Shown in pieces: positions 7,622-15,499 of a DNA stretch of 29,672 bases. How positions within the stretch are numbered: position 1 is the first letter of the stretch; every line of letters starts with the position of its first letter. The notes beneath the pieces are model-generated. The model was not told the DNA's origin, did not search any database, and saw only the letters and a list, made by a program, of their open reading frames with translations. Origin of the DNA: JBBQER01 sp038320885. GTDB taxonomy: Bacteria > Actinomycetota > Acidimicrobiia > IMCC26256 > PALSA-610. The translations under genes were made by a program, and so were the position numbers. Location of the stretch: assembly GCA_038320885.1 (NCBI GenBank), contig JBBQER010000048.1, positions 1 through 29,672 of the forward strand, written 5' to 3'.

Positions 7622-8302
7622 ATGCGGTTGCTGGTCGTCGACGACGAACCACGTATGGCGGCGCTGCTGAAGCGCGGCTTCGGGGAAGAGGGGTACGCGG
7701 TCGATGTCGCGACCGACGGTACCGACGCGCTCTGGCTGGGAACCGAGAACCCGTACGACGCGATCATCCTCGACATCATGCTGCCCGGGATCGACGGCAT
7801 CGAAGTGTGCCGGAAGCTGCGCGAAGCGAAGCGTTGGGCTCCGATCATCATGTTGAGTGCCCGCGACGGTGTCGACGACCGGGTGCGGGGCCTCGATGCC
7901 GGCGCCGACGACTATCTCCCCAAGCCGTTCAGCTTCGCCGAGCTGAGCGCCCGAGTGCGTGCCGTCCTGCGGCGCGGTGCCAACGAGCGGCCGGCGGTCA
8001 TCGAGGTCGGTGACCTGCGACTCGACCCCGCGCAGCACCGCGCGTGGCGCGGCGCCGAGGAGCTCAGCCTGTCGCCGAAGGAGACGGCGCTGCTGGAGCT
8101 GTTCATGCGCCATCCCGAAGAGGTCGTGACGAGAACGCAGATCCTCGAGCATGTCTGGGACTTCGAATACGACGGACTCTCCAACGTCGTCGACCAGTAC
8201 GTGTCGTACCTCCGGAAGAAGATCGACAAGCCCTTCGGTCGCAACGACCTCCGCACGGTCCGCGGCGTTGGCTACCGCCTCTCACCCTCCGCGGCTGCGT
8301 AA
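7622..8302 (+). CDS. OmpR/PhoB-family response regulator
   Basis: A 226-residue two-domain regulator. The receiver (1-115) has the acidic pair DDE at 7-9, the phospho-acceptor D51 in IILDIMLPG, S79 in MLSARD and K101 in LPKPF. The C-terminal winged helix (about 125-222) ends in the usual LRTVRGVGYRL. The kinase gene begins three bases after the stop, so the two are co-transcribed. The start at ATG 7622 is fixed by MRLLVVDDE. There is no Shine-Dalgarno; TACGGT stands exactly six bases upstream (7610-7615), so transcription may start at the ATG. A likely target is the secreted-protein gene at 9804. Confidence 0.95.
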   Translation: MRLLVVDDEPRMAALLKRGFGEEGYAVDVATDGTDALWLGTENPYDAIILDIMLPGIDGIEVCRKLREAKRWAPIIMLSARDGVDDRVRGLDAGADDYLPKPFSFAELSARVRAVLRRGANERPAVIEVGDLRLDPAQHRAWRGAEELSLSPKETALLELFMRHPEEVVTRTQILEHVWDFEYDGLSNVVDQYVSYLRKKIDKPFGRNDLRTVRGVGYRLSPSAAA

Positions 8303-8305
8303 TCC

Positions 8306-9691
8306 ATGCCGATCCGACGTCGCCTCGCCGCGCTGGCAGCCGTCGGCGCGCTCGTGCTGTCGGGCCTCGGTGGCTGGGTGTTCCTCCATCAGCTTCGCAA
8401 CGGCCTGCACACGTCGGTCGATTCGTCGTTGCGAACCCGCGCCGATGCGCTCGTGCAAACCGTGCGGGACGCGCAAGGTGGCATCGACTTCCAGGACTCC
8501 GGCTCGACGCAGCTCCTTCCCGCGAACGAGGCCATCGGACAGGTCATCGCGCCCAACGGTCGCGTCGCCGAGTCTTCCGAGGCGGCGGGCCAATCCCGGC
8601 TCCTCCCCGCGACGCTGGTGAGCGCGGCGCAACGACGGACGGTGTACTTCGAGGCTCGTTTGCCCGGAGGCACCGAAAGCGTTCGCTTCCTGGCGACGCC
8701 GGTTGCCCGGTCCGACGGCCGGTGGGTCGTCGTCGTCGGCAGCTCACTCGAGTCGGCTGACAACGCGGTCGCCCGCGTGCGCAATGGGTTGTTGCTGGGC
8801 GGGGCGGCCACGACGGTCGCGGCCGCGCTGGGTGCGTGGCTGCTCGCAACGCTGGCGCTGCGTCCGGTCGAACGGATGCGACGGCAGGCCGCGGCCATCT
8901 CCGAGCACGACGACGAAACCCGGCTCGCGGTTCCGCAGACCCACGACGAGATCGCCGTGCTCGGCGAGACGATGAACGAGCTTCTCGCTCGCCTGCAGCA
9001 CGCCCTCGCGCAGCAGCGCGCGTTCGTTGCCGACGCCGGCCATGAGCTCCGCACGCCGCTCGCGATTCTGCGCACCGAGCTCGAGCTCGCGGCCCGACCC
9101 GGCCGGAGCGCCGAAGACCTGCGAGCGGCGATCGTGGAGGCGAGTGTCGAGACCGATCGCCTCGCCCGTCTCGCCGAAGAGCTCCTCTTCCTCGCCCGGC
9201 ACGACGAAGTCGGCGCGAGCCGGCCGCGCGAACACCAACCGCTTCGCCCGTTGCTGGAGAACGCAGTCGACTCGGCGCGGGCGCGCGCGACGTCACGTTC
9301 GATCGAGGTCGTTCTCGACGCGTCGCCCGACCTTGCCGCGCCGATCGTCGCTGACGACCTCCGCCGAGCCGTCTACAACCTCGTCGACAACGCGCTCCGC
9401 CACGCGCCGACCGGCTCGACGATCGAGGTCTCGGCGCGACGCGACGGATCGCGGATCGAGCTGGCCGTCAGTGATCGAGGCTCGGGCTTCCCGCGTGACT
9501 TCCTGCCGCATGCGTTCGAGCGGTTCCGGCGCGCCGACCCTGCGCGCGCCCGCGACGCGCTCGGCGGCAGTGGGCTCGGGCTCGCCATCGTTCGGGCGGT
9601 CGCCCGCGAGCACGGCGGCGATGCCGCGGCATACAACCGAGAAGGTGGCGGCGCGCGCGTTCTCCTGCGCGTCTCTTCGCCGCCGGAGTGA
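8306..9691 (+). CDS. Membrane sensor histidine kinase of the OmpR pair
   Basis: A 461-residue kinase. The first membrane helix spans residues about 8-27, an extracytoplasmic sensor of about 120 residues follows with no recognised fold, and the second helix is at about 160-185. A HAMP linker lies at 186-238, HisKA has H246 in DAGHELRTPL, and HATPase_c shows the N box NLVDNALRHA, DRGSGFP (G1) and GGSGLGLAIV (G2). All residues needed for autophosphorylation are present. It follows the response regulator by three bases. The sensor part has nothing pointing to a specific ligand; the secreted protein immediately downstream is a candidate partner by position only. Confidence 0.95.
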   Translation: MPIRRRLAALAAVGALVLSGLGGWVFLHQLRNGLHTSVDSSLRTRADALVQTVRDAQGGIDFQDSGSTQLLPANEAIGQVIAPNGRVAESSEAAGQSRLLPATLVSAAQRRTVYFEARLPGGTESVRFLATPVARSDGRWVVVVGSSLESADNAVARVRNGLLLGGAATTVAAALGAWLLATLALRPVERMRRQAAAISEHDDETRLAVPQTHDEIAVLGETMNELLARLQHALAQQRAFVADAGHELRTPLAILRTELELAARPGRSAEDLRAAIVEASVETDRLARLAEELLFLARHDEVGASRPREHQPLRPLLENAVDSARARATSRSIEVVLDASPDLAAPIVADDLRRAVYNLVDNALRHAPTGSTIEVSARRDGSRIELAVSDRGSGFPRDFLPHAFERFRRADPARARDALGGSGLGLAIVRAVAREHGGDAAAYNREGGGARVLLRVSSPPE

Positions 9692-9803
9692 GCACACGCG
9701 GCGGTTGGATCATGTGAACGGCTCACACGCACCTTTCACGGGCGTGGAATACGCGTTGGCGGATGATCCGGTCTCACAACACCCACCAGAAAGGACCCCC
9801 CCC

Positions 9804-10205
9804 ATGCATCTCAAGCAGAAAGTCATCGGCGCGTCGGCCGTGCTCGTCGCGTTCGCGGGGATCGGCACCGCCACCGCGCTCGCGCAGACCGGCCCGTCGG
9901 CCGCGCCCAAGGTGCCGGTGTCGGTACCGCTTCCCGCGAAGACCGCGGAACCGAAGACCGCGACCGACACCGACAACGTCCAGCAGGGCGATCAGACCAC
10001 CCCGGACGTTCCCGGCGCCGCCGGGACGCCCGATCCCGCAGAGGCAGCGACCACGGCCAAGTCGGCCAGGACGGTCGCGGCATCCGAGACGGCGAACGCG
10101 CCCGAGTCGGAGAACGCGCCCGAGACCGGCGCAGCTTCGGACGGTCCCGGCGGTCACGCCGACCCGCCCGGCAACGTCGACCACCAGTTCGACGGCCAGG
10201 AGTAG
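9804..10205 (+). CDS. Small secreted acidic protein downstream of the two-component pair
   Basis: 133 residues. A clear Sec signal peptide (KQK, hydrophobic core, ATALA before Gln28) is followed by a disordered, Ala/Pro/Thr/Glu-rich chain without cysteine. Two blocks stand out against this low complexity: DNVQQGDQTTPD at about 58-69 and GGHADPPGNVDHQFDGQE at the extreme C-terminus. I recall similar blocks in unnamed actinobacterial secreted proteins; that needs a search. AGAAAGGA (9788-9795) is a good ribosome binding site for ATG 9804. It lies 112 bases after the kinase in the same direction and is followed by a 12-pair hairpin. It may be the output of the two-component system or a signal to it; neither is shown by sequence. 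Confidence 0.82.
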   Translation: MHLKQKVIGASAVLVAFAGIGTATALAQTGPSAAPKVPVSVPLPAKTAEPKTATDTDNVQQGDQTTPDVPGAAGTPDPAEAATTAKSARTVAASETANAPESENAPETGAASDGPGGHADPPGNVDHQFDGQE

Positions 10206-10237
10206 TTCGCCGACCCGGAGTAAACGCGCACTGCCCA

Positions 10238-10279
10238 CCGGTGGGTCCGAGGTCGCGGCGACGATCCCGGACCCACCGG
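10238..10279 (+). terminator. 12-pair hairpin after the secreted-protein gene
   Basis: CCGGTGGGTCCG (10238-10249) pairs perfectly with CGGACCCACCGG (10268-10279) around an 18-base loop that itself contains GTCG/CGAC. It starts 33 bases after the stop codon. There is no T-tract, as is common for actinobacterial terminators. Confidence 0.55.
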
Positions 10280-10389
10280 CGCGCGGGCGAAACCCTCGTC
10301 AAGCGGGGCTGCAAAGCCGCCGATCAACGCGGGAGCCGCTCGGAAACGGCAGACGGCCTGCGCCCGGGGCACGGCGAATGGAGCGACCG

Positions 10390-10770
10390 ATGAGCGTCCA
10401 CGAGATTCGGGCCGAGGTGAATCCGGCCTGGTCGGCGGCGATCGCCGAGACGACGCCGATCATCGTCCGTTTGCTCGGCGTGCTCCGTGACGTCCTCGAC
10501 TACGCCCGCGCGCCGGCGACGGCCCTCGAAGCTCTGGCCCATACCGACGGCCAGCGCTACGAGCTCGAAGCGCTGTCGGACCTCGTGTACGAGATCCACC
10601 AGCTCACCGACTGGGATCACGGGGTGATCGGGGTCGATGGCGATTGGTACGCAGCCTGGACCGGCGACGCCGCCGCGATCGCCCGCATCGTCGCCCGCGC
10701 CGACGCCGCAGTGGGCGAGGGGCCCGCCGCGTCGACGACCAGTAGGCCGACCGCCTATTCGGAGCAGTGA
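10390..10770 (+). CDS. Unrecognised 126-residue protein
   Basis: I do not recognise the family. The sequence looks like a real soluble protein: mostly helical, acidic, with Trp residues in NPAWSAA and TDWDHGVIGVDGDWYAAW and no membrane segment. Residues about 1-95 are compact and the last 20 look disordered. I start at ATG 10390 because GGAG (10380-10383) is six bases upstream; the in-frame ATG at 10378 has no ribosome binding site. It follows the hairpin at 10238-10279 and so probably has its own promoter. It could also belong with the cold-shock gene downstream, but 195 bases and a palindrome separate them. Confidence 0.65.
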   Translation: MSVHEIRAEVNPAWSAAIAETTPIIVRLLGVLRDVLDYARAPATALEALAHTDGQRYELEALSDLVYEIHQLTDWDHGVIGVDGDWYAAWTGDAAAIARIVARADAAVGEGPAASTTSRPTAYSEQ

Positions 10771-10868
10771 CGAGCGGGCGTGGACGCTTCGAGGCACTTC
10801 CTCCGCCGGAGCTGAAGGGCTCGATCCGACCGCGCGGTTCGAAGTGCGAGCCGCGGTGTCACCCGGTT

Positions 10869-10885
10869 TCACGCCGTCGGCGTGA
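10869..10885. promoter_or_regulatory. 17-base palindrome before the cold-shock gene
   Basis: TCACGCCG and CGGCGTGA form perfect eight-base arms around one central T. It overlaps the position expected for the -35 element of the TAGGGT box at 10904-10909, so an operator is more likely than a terminator, since the arms are too close for a stable RNA loop. Confidence 0.35.
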
Positions 10886-10903
10886 GCTGTGGACGATCGT
10901 GAG

Positions 10904-10944
10904 TAGGGTGGCTGGTTGCGAGCCGCCCGAACTGGTTGGGCGGC
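10904..10944 (+). promoter_or_regulatory. Candidate -10 box and leader hairpin of the cold-shock gene
   Basis: TAGGGT at 10904-10909 fits the actinobacterial TANNNT -10 form. Transcription from it would give a leader of about 50 bases. Within that leader GCCGCCC (10922-10928) pairs with GGGCGGC (10938-10944) around a nine-base loop, ending 21 bases before the start codon. Structured leaders are known to control cold-shock mRNAs in other bacteria; a role here is inference. Confidence 0.4.
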
Positions 10945-10965
10945 CGTACTGAGAAACGAGTATTC

Positions 10966-11166
10966 GTGGCACAAGGCACTGTGAAGTTCTTCAACGCAGA
11001 AAAGGGTTTCGGTTTCATCTCGCGCGAGCAGGGCGACGATGTCTTCGTTCACTTCTCGAACATCCAGGGTGATGGTTACAAGAGCCTGGACGAGGGTCAG
11101 CGCGTCGAGTTCGACGTTGCACCCGGCAAGAAGGGCGAGGAAGCGCAGAACGTACGCGTCGTCTGA
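10966..11166 (+). CDS. Cold-shock domain protein (CspA family)
   Basis: A 66-residue single cold-shock domain, the full length of the family. The RNA-binding motifs are KGFGFIS (RNP1, about 16-22) and VFVHFS (RNP2, about 28-33), and the start AQGTVKFFN is canonical. Such proteins bind single-stranded RNA and DNA and act as RNA chaperones in cold and stress. GTG 10966 is chosen because it gives the family N-terminus; the frame is open upstream, but that part is leader. GAAACGAG upstream is a modest ribosome binding site. The gene stands alone, with a promoter and hairpin leader before it and a strong terminator after it. Confidence 0.95.
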   Translation: MAQGTVKFFNAEKGFGFISREQGDDVFVHFSNIQGDGYKSLDEGQRVEFDVAPGKKGEEAQNVRVV

Positions 11167-11182
11167 GACCCTGACGCCGAAC

Positions 11183-11219
11183 AGGAGCCGCCGTCGCGAA
11201 CGCGATTGGCGGCTCCTTT
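11183..11219 (+). terminator. Terminator of the cold-shock gene
   Basis: AGGAGCCGCC (11183-11192) pairs perfectly with GGCGGCTCCT (11208-11217), with an inner TCGCG/CGCGA stem in the loop and TTT at the 3' end. It begins 17 bases after the stop codon. It lies ahead of the convergent SRPBCC gene, whose stop is at 11241. Confidence 0.75.
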
Positions 11220-11240
11220 CGCGTCAGTCGACGGTTCTCG

Positions 11241-11708
11241 TCAATGGAGAGACGCCTCGGCGGCGGCCTTCAGTCGCTCGAGGGTCTGCTCCATCCCGGC
11301 GCGGTTGTGTTCGGCCCGGTCGGCGACTCCGCTGACCGGCTTGCCGAGCGTCGTGACGATCCGACCGCGCTGATCGACCCACGTCTCGGTGACGCGGCAT
11401 CCGGTTGCCGTCGGCTCGAACGCGTAGCGCCACTCGGAAACCCTGAGGCCACCGGCCGTGACACGGAACGAGAACAATCGGCCGGGTTCGGTGGCGACGA
11501 TCGTTGCGATCGTGCTCCACTTCTTCTTGCCGTTCCGGTTCGTGCCGCGGAACCGTGCCCCATTCTCCGGTCCGGACGCACCGCGCAGCCACTTCGCCGA
11601 ATCGTTCTCGGGCGACCACTGGTTCATGCGGGTCACGTCGGCAACCATCGCCCACACGTGTTCTGCCGGCGCACTGATCTCCCGGGAAACGCTCACCTGT
11701 TCAGCCAT
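11241..11708 (-). CDS. SRPBCC-family (polyketide cyclase/START-like) protein
   Basis: A 155-residue SRPBCC helix-grip protein. The start VSVSREISAPAEHVWAMVAD followed by VTRMNQWSPE is the family signature, and WRYAFEPTATGCRVTETWVD forms the later strands of the sheet around a hydrophobic pocket. The family binds lipids, polyketides or other hydrophobic ligands; the ligand here is unknown. The frame extends upstream, but similarity begins at ATG 11708. No Shine-Dalgarno is visible, and TACGCT sits exactly six bases upstream (complement of 11715-11720), as at other genes here. It is convergent with the cold-shock gene and divergent from the permease. Confidence 0.88.
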   Translation of the reverse strand: MAEQVSVSREISAPAEHVWAMVADVTRMNQWSPENDSAKWLRGASGPENGARFRGTNRNGKKKWSTIATIVATEPGRLFSFRVTAGGLRVSEWRYAFEPTATGCRVTETWVDQRGRIVTTLGKPVSGVADRAEHNRAGMEQTLERLKAAAEASLH

Positions 11709-11806
11709 GGCCGGAGCGTAACGAAGCGGAACGGGTGCTGGCACCCCGACCAAGCCGCGGGAGGCCACCTTTCCGCGACAGGCACGGGCCCTTACCGTCG
11801 TCACGA

Positions 11807-14332
11807 ATGGGTGCCGTCGGTTGGCTGATCCGCGCTCGGCTGCGCGAGCGATGGGGCGCGTTGGCCGTGATCGCGTTGGTCGCCGCGCTCGGGGCGACCG
11901 GGACGTTGGTCGCACTCGGCGCGGCCGATCGCACCGCCAACGCGTACGCCCGCTATCGCGACCGCGCCAATGTCGGCGACGTCACGATCAATCCGTCGAT
12001 CTTCAGCCGGGACATCGACCACGTCATCCGGACGCTGCCCGGTGTCGAGTCGGTAACCAGTGCCGCGCTCTTTGCTGCGGGCGATCCGAATGAGCGTCCG
12101 AGCCGCGACCCCGAGACCGTGGCCAAGAACGAGTCGATTCAGGTGCTCGGTTCGGCCGACGGCCGGTACATCGACATGGATCGGCCCGCGCTCGATACCG
12201 GCCGGCTCCCGACCGGCCGCAACGAGGCGCTTGTCGATGTCGAGTACGCCAAGGATCACCACGTACACGTCGGCGCCGTGCTCCCGCTCGGCTTCCTGAG
12301 CCGCCGCAGCCAGCTGCCGAATCAGGGCCCGACGGCGGGGAAGCCGTTCGCGTTCGCGCGCCTGAAGGTCGTCGGCATCGGCACGCTCTCCGACGAGGTG
12401 CTGCCTGACGGGGTGTACTTCCGGTACCGCATCATCGTGAGCCGCGATGTCGCGGCCCGCTACGACTGCCTGCCCGACGCGCCGGGGCCGAACGCGACGA
12501 TGCAGCAGTCGGTCGCGCGCTTGTTCCCAACCGACTGCGCGACGTCGTATCGCTTCTACTCGCTCTCGATTCGGGGTGGTGAACGCGGCGTGAGCGCGGC
12601 GCTCGATTCGTTCTCGCGCCAGAGTGCAGCGCTGACTGCCAAGCTGCCCAAGCCGGTGAGGGACAACGGTTTCGGGTACACGCTCGTCAGCAAGACGACC
12701 ACGCGCGACGAGCGGGACCGCATCGAACGCTCGCTCGCGCCGATCGCCGCCGCACTCCTCGTCCTGGCCGCGGCGGCGGCCGCCATCTCGGTGGCGACGC
12801 TGGGACTCGTGCTCGCGCGCGAGGCGAGCCGGGCCCGCAACGACCAGTTGGCCTGGTGGCGGCTGGGCCTCACGGCGCGCGCGCGAGCCGGCGTGATCGT
12901 GGTCCCGCTCGCCGTCGCCATCGGCGCGGGTCTGGTCGTCGCGGTGTGCGGCGCGTGGTTGCTCTCGCCCATTGCCCCGGTGGGAACCGTTCGTTCGGTG
13001 GATCCGTCGCCCGCGCTCGAGATCTCAGGTTCGGTATGGCTCGGTGTCCTGGCACTCACCGCGGTGTTCGCCGCGCTGGTAACGCTCGTCGCATTCCGAT
13101 CGTCACGGCGCGTCGGCGCGCGGCGGGGTCGAACGCCATCGTCTTCGATCCGTCGCCTCCTCAGCGTGTCGAAGCGGCCCGAGGTCGACGAGGGCCTGCG
13201 CGCCGCGTACAGCACCAACCGCGGCGCCGGACTCGTCGTCACGCTCGCGGGATCGGCGGTCGCGGTGTTCCTGGCCGCGCTCGTGTTCGGCACGAGCCTG
13301 TCGGCGCTCACGTCCACACCAGTCTCGTACGGCTGGCCGTGGGACCTTGCCGCAATCGGGAACTTTGGCTACGGCGGTTTCGACATACACAAGGTCGGCG
13401 CGACGCTCGACCACCGAAGAGATGTTCGGAGCTGGACCGCGCTCGGGTTCTCGAGCGCGATCCTCGTCGATCACCAAGCCGTTCCGGCGCTGTACACCGT
13501 CGATCAACGCTCGCTCGACGTGCCGGTCATACGCGGCCGGCTCCCGGTCGCGGCCGACGAAGTCGCGCTCGGCTCGCGTACCGCGGCCGAGCACCACCTC
13601 GGCCTGGGCGACAAAGTCACCGTGGCCGGCTTCGAGGTCGCATCCCGACGGGCGACGGTGACGGCGATCGTCGTGCTCCCGTCGTTGGGACCGTTCCAAG
13701 CGGATCGGGCGGCGCCCGGGCGCGGGATCCTCATTCCGGAAGCGATGGTCAACAAGCTGTCGGTTCGCAAGGGGGTGACGTTCGTCGGTATCACGCTCGA
13801 TCCTGGCGTCGATCGCACGACTGCCCTCGCCGGTCTCCGTGACGAGATCGGACCGTGGGACCCGACCGGCTATCCCGTGCTGCGCTACTCGAATCCGATC
13901 CGACCGCCCGAGATCATCAACGCCCGGTCGGTGCGCGTCGCCCCGCTGCTCGTCGGCGGACTCCTGGTGTTCGCGGCCACCATCGGTCTCGCGGTGGCGA
14001 TCGTCATCTCGGTCCGCGCCCGCCGGCGCGAGATGGCGGTGCTGCGCACGCTCGGTTTCACCAGCCGCCAGCTCCGGGTGTCGGTGAGAGTTCAGGCGTT
14101 GGCCATGATGTTCGGCGGTTTTGTCGTCGGAGCTCCGATCGGGATCGCGGTCGGGCACATCGCGTGGCGCGCGTTCGCGTCGGAGCTCGGCGTCGTCACC
14201 GTCACGTCGACTCCGGTCCGCCGGGTCGTCGCGACCGGGGTCGGCGGCGCGGCGATCGCCGCGCTTGCGGCGGCGAGGCCGGCGCGCGTGGCCGCGCTCA
14301 CGAAGCCGGCGGTGACATTGCGCGCCGAGTGA
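11807..14332 (+). CDS. Two-module FtsX-like ABC transporter permease
   Basis: An 841-residue permease made of two FtsX/MacB-type modules. The first has a membrane helix at about 18-40, an outer domain of about 280 residues and three helices between about 310 and 440. The second has a helix near 480, an outer domain, then three helices to the C-terminus. EMAVLRTLGFTSRQL, before the last helices, is the coupling-helix motif of the family. Such proteins work with a LolD/MacB-type ATPase in lipoprotein or lipid transport, or in cell-wall hydrolase control. Here no ATPase is adjacent on either side. The start at ATG 11807 has no Shine-Dalgarno; TACCGT is eight bases upstream. The outer domains are not recognised. 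Confidence 0.9.
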   Translation: MGAVGWLIRARLRERWGALAVIALVAALGATGTLVALGAADRTANAYARYRDRANVGDVTINPSIFSRDIDHVIRTLPGVESVTSAALFAAGDPNERPSRDPETVAKNESIQVLGSADGRYIDMDRPALDTGRLPTGRNEALVDVEYAKDHHVHVGAVLPLGFLSRRSQLPNQGPTAGKPFAFARLKVVGIGTLSDEVLPDGVYFRYRIIVSRDVAARYDCLPDAPGPNATMQQSVARLFPTDCATSYRFYSLSIRGGERGVSAALDSFSRQSAALTAKLPKPVRDNGFGYTLVSKTTTRDERDRIERSLAPIAAALLVLAAAAAAISVATLGLVLAREASRARNDQLAWWRLGLTARARAGVIVVPLAVAIGAGLVVAVCGAWLLSPIAPVGTVRSVDPSPALEISGSVWLGVLALTAVFAALVTLVAFRSSRRVGARRGRTPSSSIRRLLSVSKRPEVDEGLRAAYSTNRGAGLVVTLAGSAVAVFLAALVFGTSLSALTSTPVSYGWPWDLAAIGNFGYGGFDIHKVGATLDHRRDVRSWTALGFSSAILVDHQAVPALYTVDQRSLDVPVIRGRLPVAADEVALGSRTAAEHHLGLGDKVTVAGFEVASRRATVTAIVVLPSLGPFQADRAAPGRGILIPEAMVNKLSVRKGVTFVGITLDPGVDRTTALAGLRDEIGPWDPTGYPVLRYSNPIRPPEIINARSVRVAPLLVGGLLVFAATIGLAVAIVISVRARRREMAVLRTLGFTSRQLRVSVRVQALAMMFGGFVVGAPIGIAVGHIAWRAFASELGVVTVTSTPVRRVVATGVGGAAIAALAAARPARVAALTKPAVTLRAE

Positions 14333-14365
14333 CGCGCCAGTGGGGTGTTGATCGGCGCGTATCGG

Positions 14366-15469
14366 TCATCGCCGGCTGCGGCCCGGGTTCGCGGGCCAGT
14401 GGTCGAAACGCCCGGCCGGCCGGATGGTGCGATATGCATCGACCACGGGTGCGAGCTCGGAAGGTGTGGCGCCGTGCATGATGACGCCGTCGACGCCGAG
14501 ATCGAACTGGCGCAACACGCGCGCGGCGCACCGCGCGGCGTCACCCGTGGCCGCGGGCTCGAGCCACTCGTCGGGGAGCAGCGTTGCCACGTGCTCGAGC
14601 ACGGCGGTGTCGGCTTTGGTGTCGAGCGCGCCCGGGAACGTCGACACGATCTCGTCGGCGCGAAAGCGGTCGAGCACTTCGGGATCCCAGCCGTTCGTTG
14701 CAACGAGCAGGTCGCCGTAACCCTGCAGATACGTGGCGAGGCGACCGACGGTCTTCTTGAGCCGGAGCTCATCGGGGATGTGGTCGCCGATGGTGGCGTA
14801 GCACGACCAGATGCGCACCGACGCGGGGTCGCGGCCGGCGGCCTCCGCCGCGCTCCGGATCGTTGTGACGCAGCGTTCGACGGTTGCATCGGTGAAGAAG
14901 GTGTGCAGCACGACGGCGTCGAAGCACCGGCCCGCGAGCGCGAGCGAGTTCGGCCCGAACGCGACGAAGCCGAGCGGGATGTCTTCACTGAAGGAGGCAT
15001 CGAGATGCAACACCGGGAACTTGCCGGCCGGGCCGTCGTGGCCGAACACCACCTCGCCCTTCCACAATCGGCGCATGAGTCCGGCGAAGTCCTCGATCTG
15101 CGCGGTCGTGATTCTCGGTAGGCCGTACGCGTCGAAGAGCGGTGCGATCCCGCGCCCGAGCCCGAGCGTGAACCGCCCGTCGGTGAGGCGGTGCATCGTG
15201 GTCGCATGCGACGCGGTCACGATCGGGTGCCGTGTGTTGTGGTTGGTCGCCGCGGTCGCGATGCCGAGCGTCGACGACACCGCGCCGACGGCGCCCGAGA
15301 GCGTGAACGCCTCCTTGATGTTGAAGCGCTCGGAGATGAACGTGGAGCCGAGGCCGAGCGCCTCTCCCGTCTTGACCTCGTCGATCAGTTCCGCCGGCGA
15401 CTGCGGCGCGCCCGCGAGCACGTAGAAGCCGAGCTCGTTCAACTGGTTCAACGCGTTCAACTGGTCCAT
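14366..15469 (-). CDS. LLM-class F420-dependent oxidoreductase (TIGR03857-like)
   Basis: A 367-residue luciferase-like TIM-barrel enzyme. GFYVLAGAPQSP is the first strand and ISERFNIKEAF follows, as in actinobacterial F420-dependent LLM proteins. TNHNTRHPIVTASHATTMHR with FTLGLGRG marks the cofactor region. The family transfers hydride with F420 or flavin; the substrate is unknown. The frame continues far upstream, but that part is antisense to the SDR gene. I start at ATG 15469. The first residues contain an odd LNALNQLNEL repeat. GATAAT lies seven bases before the ATG, so the message is probably leaderless. The gene is divergent from the SDR with only 30 bases between start codons. Confidence 0.92.
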   Translation of the reverse strand: MDQLNALNQLNELGFYVLAGAPQSPAELIDEVKTGEALGLGSTFISERFNIKEAFTLSGAVGAVSSTLGIATAATNHNTRHPIVTASHATTMHRLTDGRFTLGLGRGIAPLFDAYGLPRITTAQIEDFAGLMRRLWKGEVVFGHDGPAGKFPVLHLDASFSEDIPLGFVAFGPNSLALAGRCFDAVVLHTFFTDATVERCVTTIRSAAEAAGRDPASVRIWSCYATIGDHIPDELRLKKTVGRLATYLQGYGDLLVATNGWDPEVLDRFRADEIVSTFPGALDTKADTAVLEHVATLLPDEWLEPAATGDAARCAARVLRQFDLGVDGVIMHGATPSELAPVVDAYRTIRPAGRFDHWPANPGRSRR

Positions 15470-15475
15470 GCGGGG

Positions 15476-15494
15476 GATTATCACCCAGACTGGG
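15476..15494. promoter_or_regulatory. Overlapping divergent -10 boxes and palindrome between LLM and SDR genes
   Basis: GATTAT (15476-15481, plus strand) and GATAAT (complement of 15477-15482) overlap almost fully. The first points to the SDR at 15500 and the second to the oxidoreductase at 15469. CCCAG-A-CTGGG (15484-15494) is a perfect short palindrome next to them. The whole space between the genes is 30 bases, so transcription in the two directions should compete. Confidence 0.45.
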
Positions 15495-15499
15495 CAACC

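Noticed and set aside
9722..9739. CTCAC/TTCAC near-repeats upstream of the secreted-protein gene as a regulator site
   Set aside because: The spacing (13 bases) does not fit the usual 11-base period of OmpR-type sites, and the match is too short to support a call.
12856..14158. Long frames on both strands inside the permease gene
   Set aside because: They lack membrane helices or motifs, whereas the permease frame carries the FtsX signature throughout.
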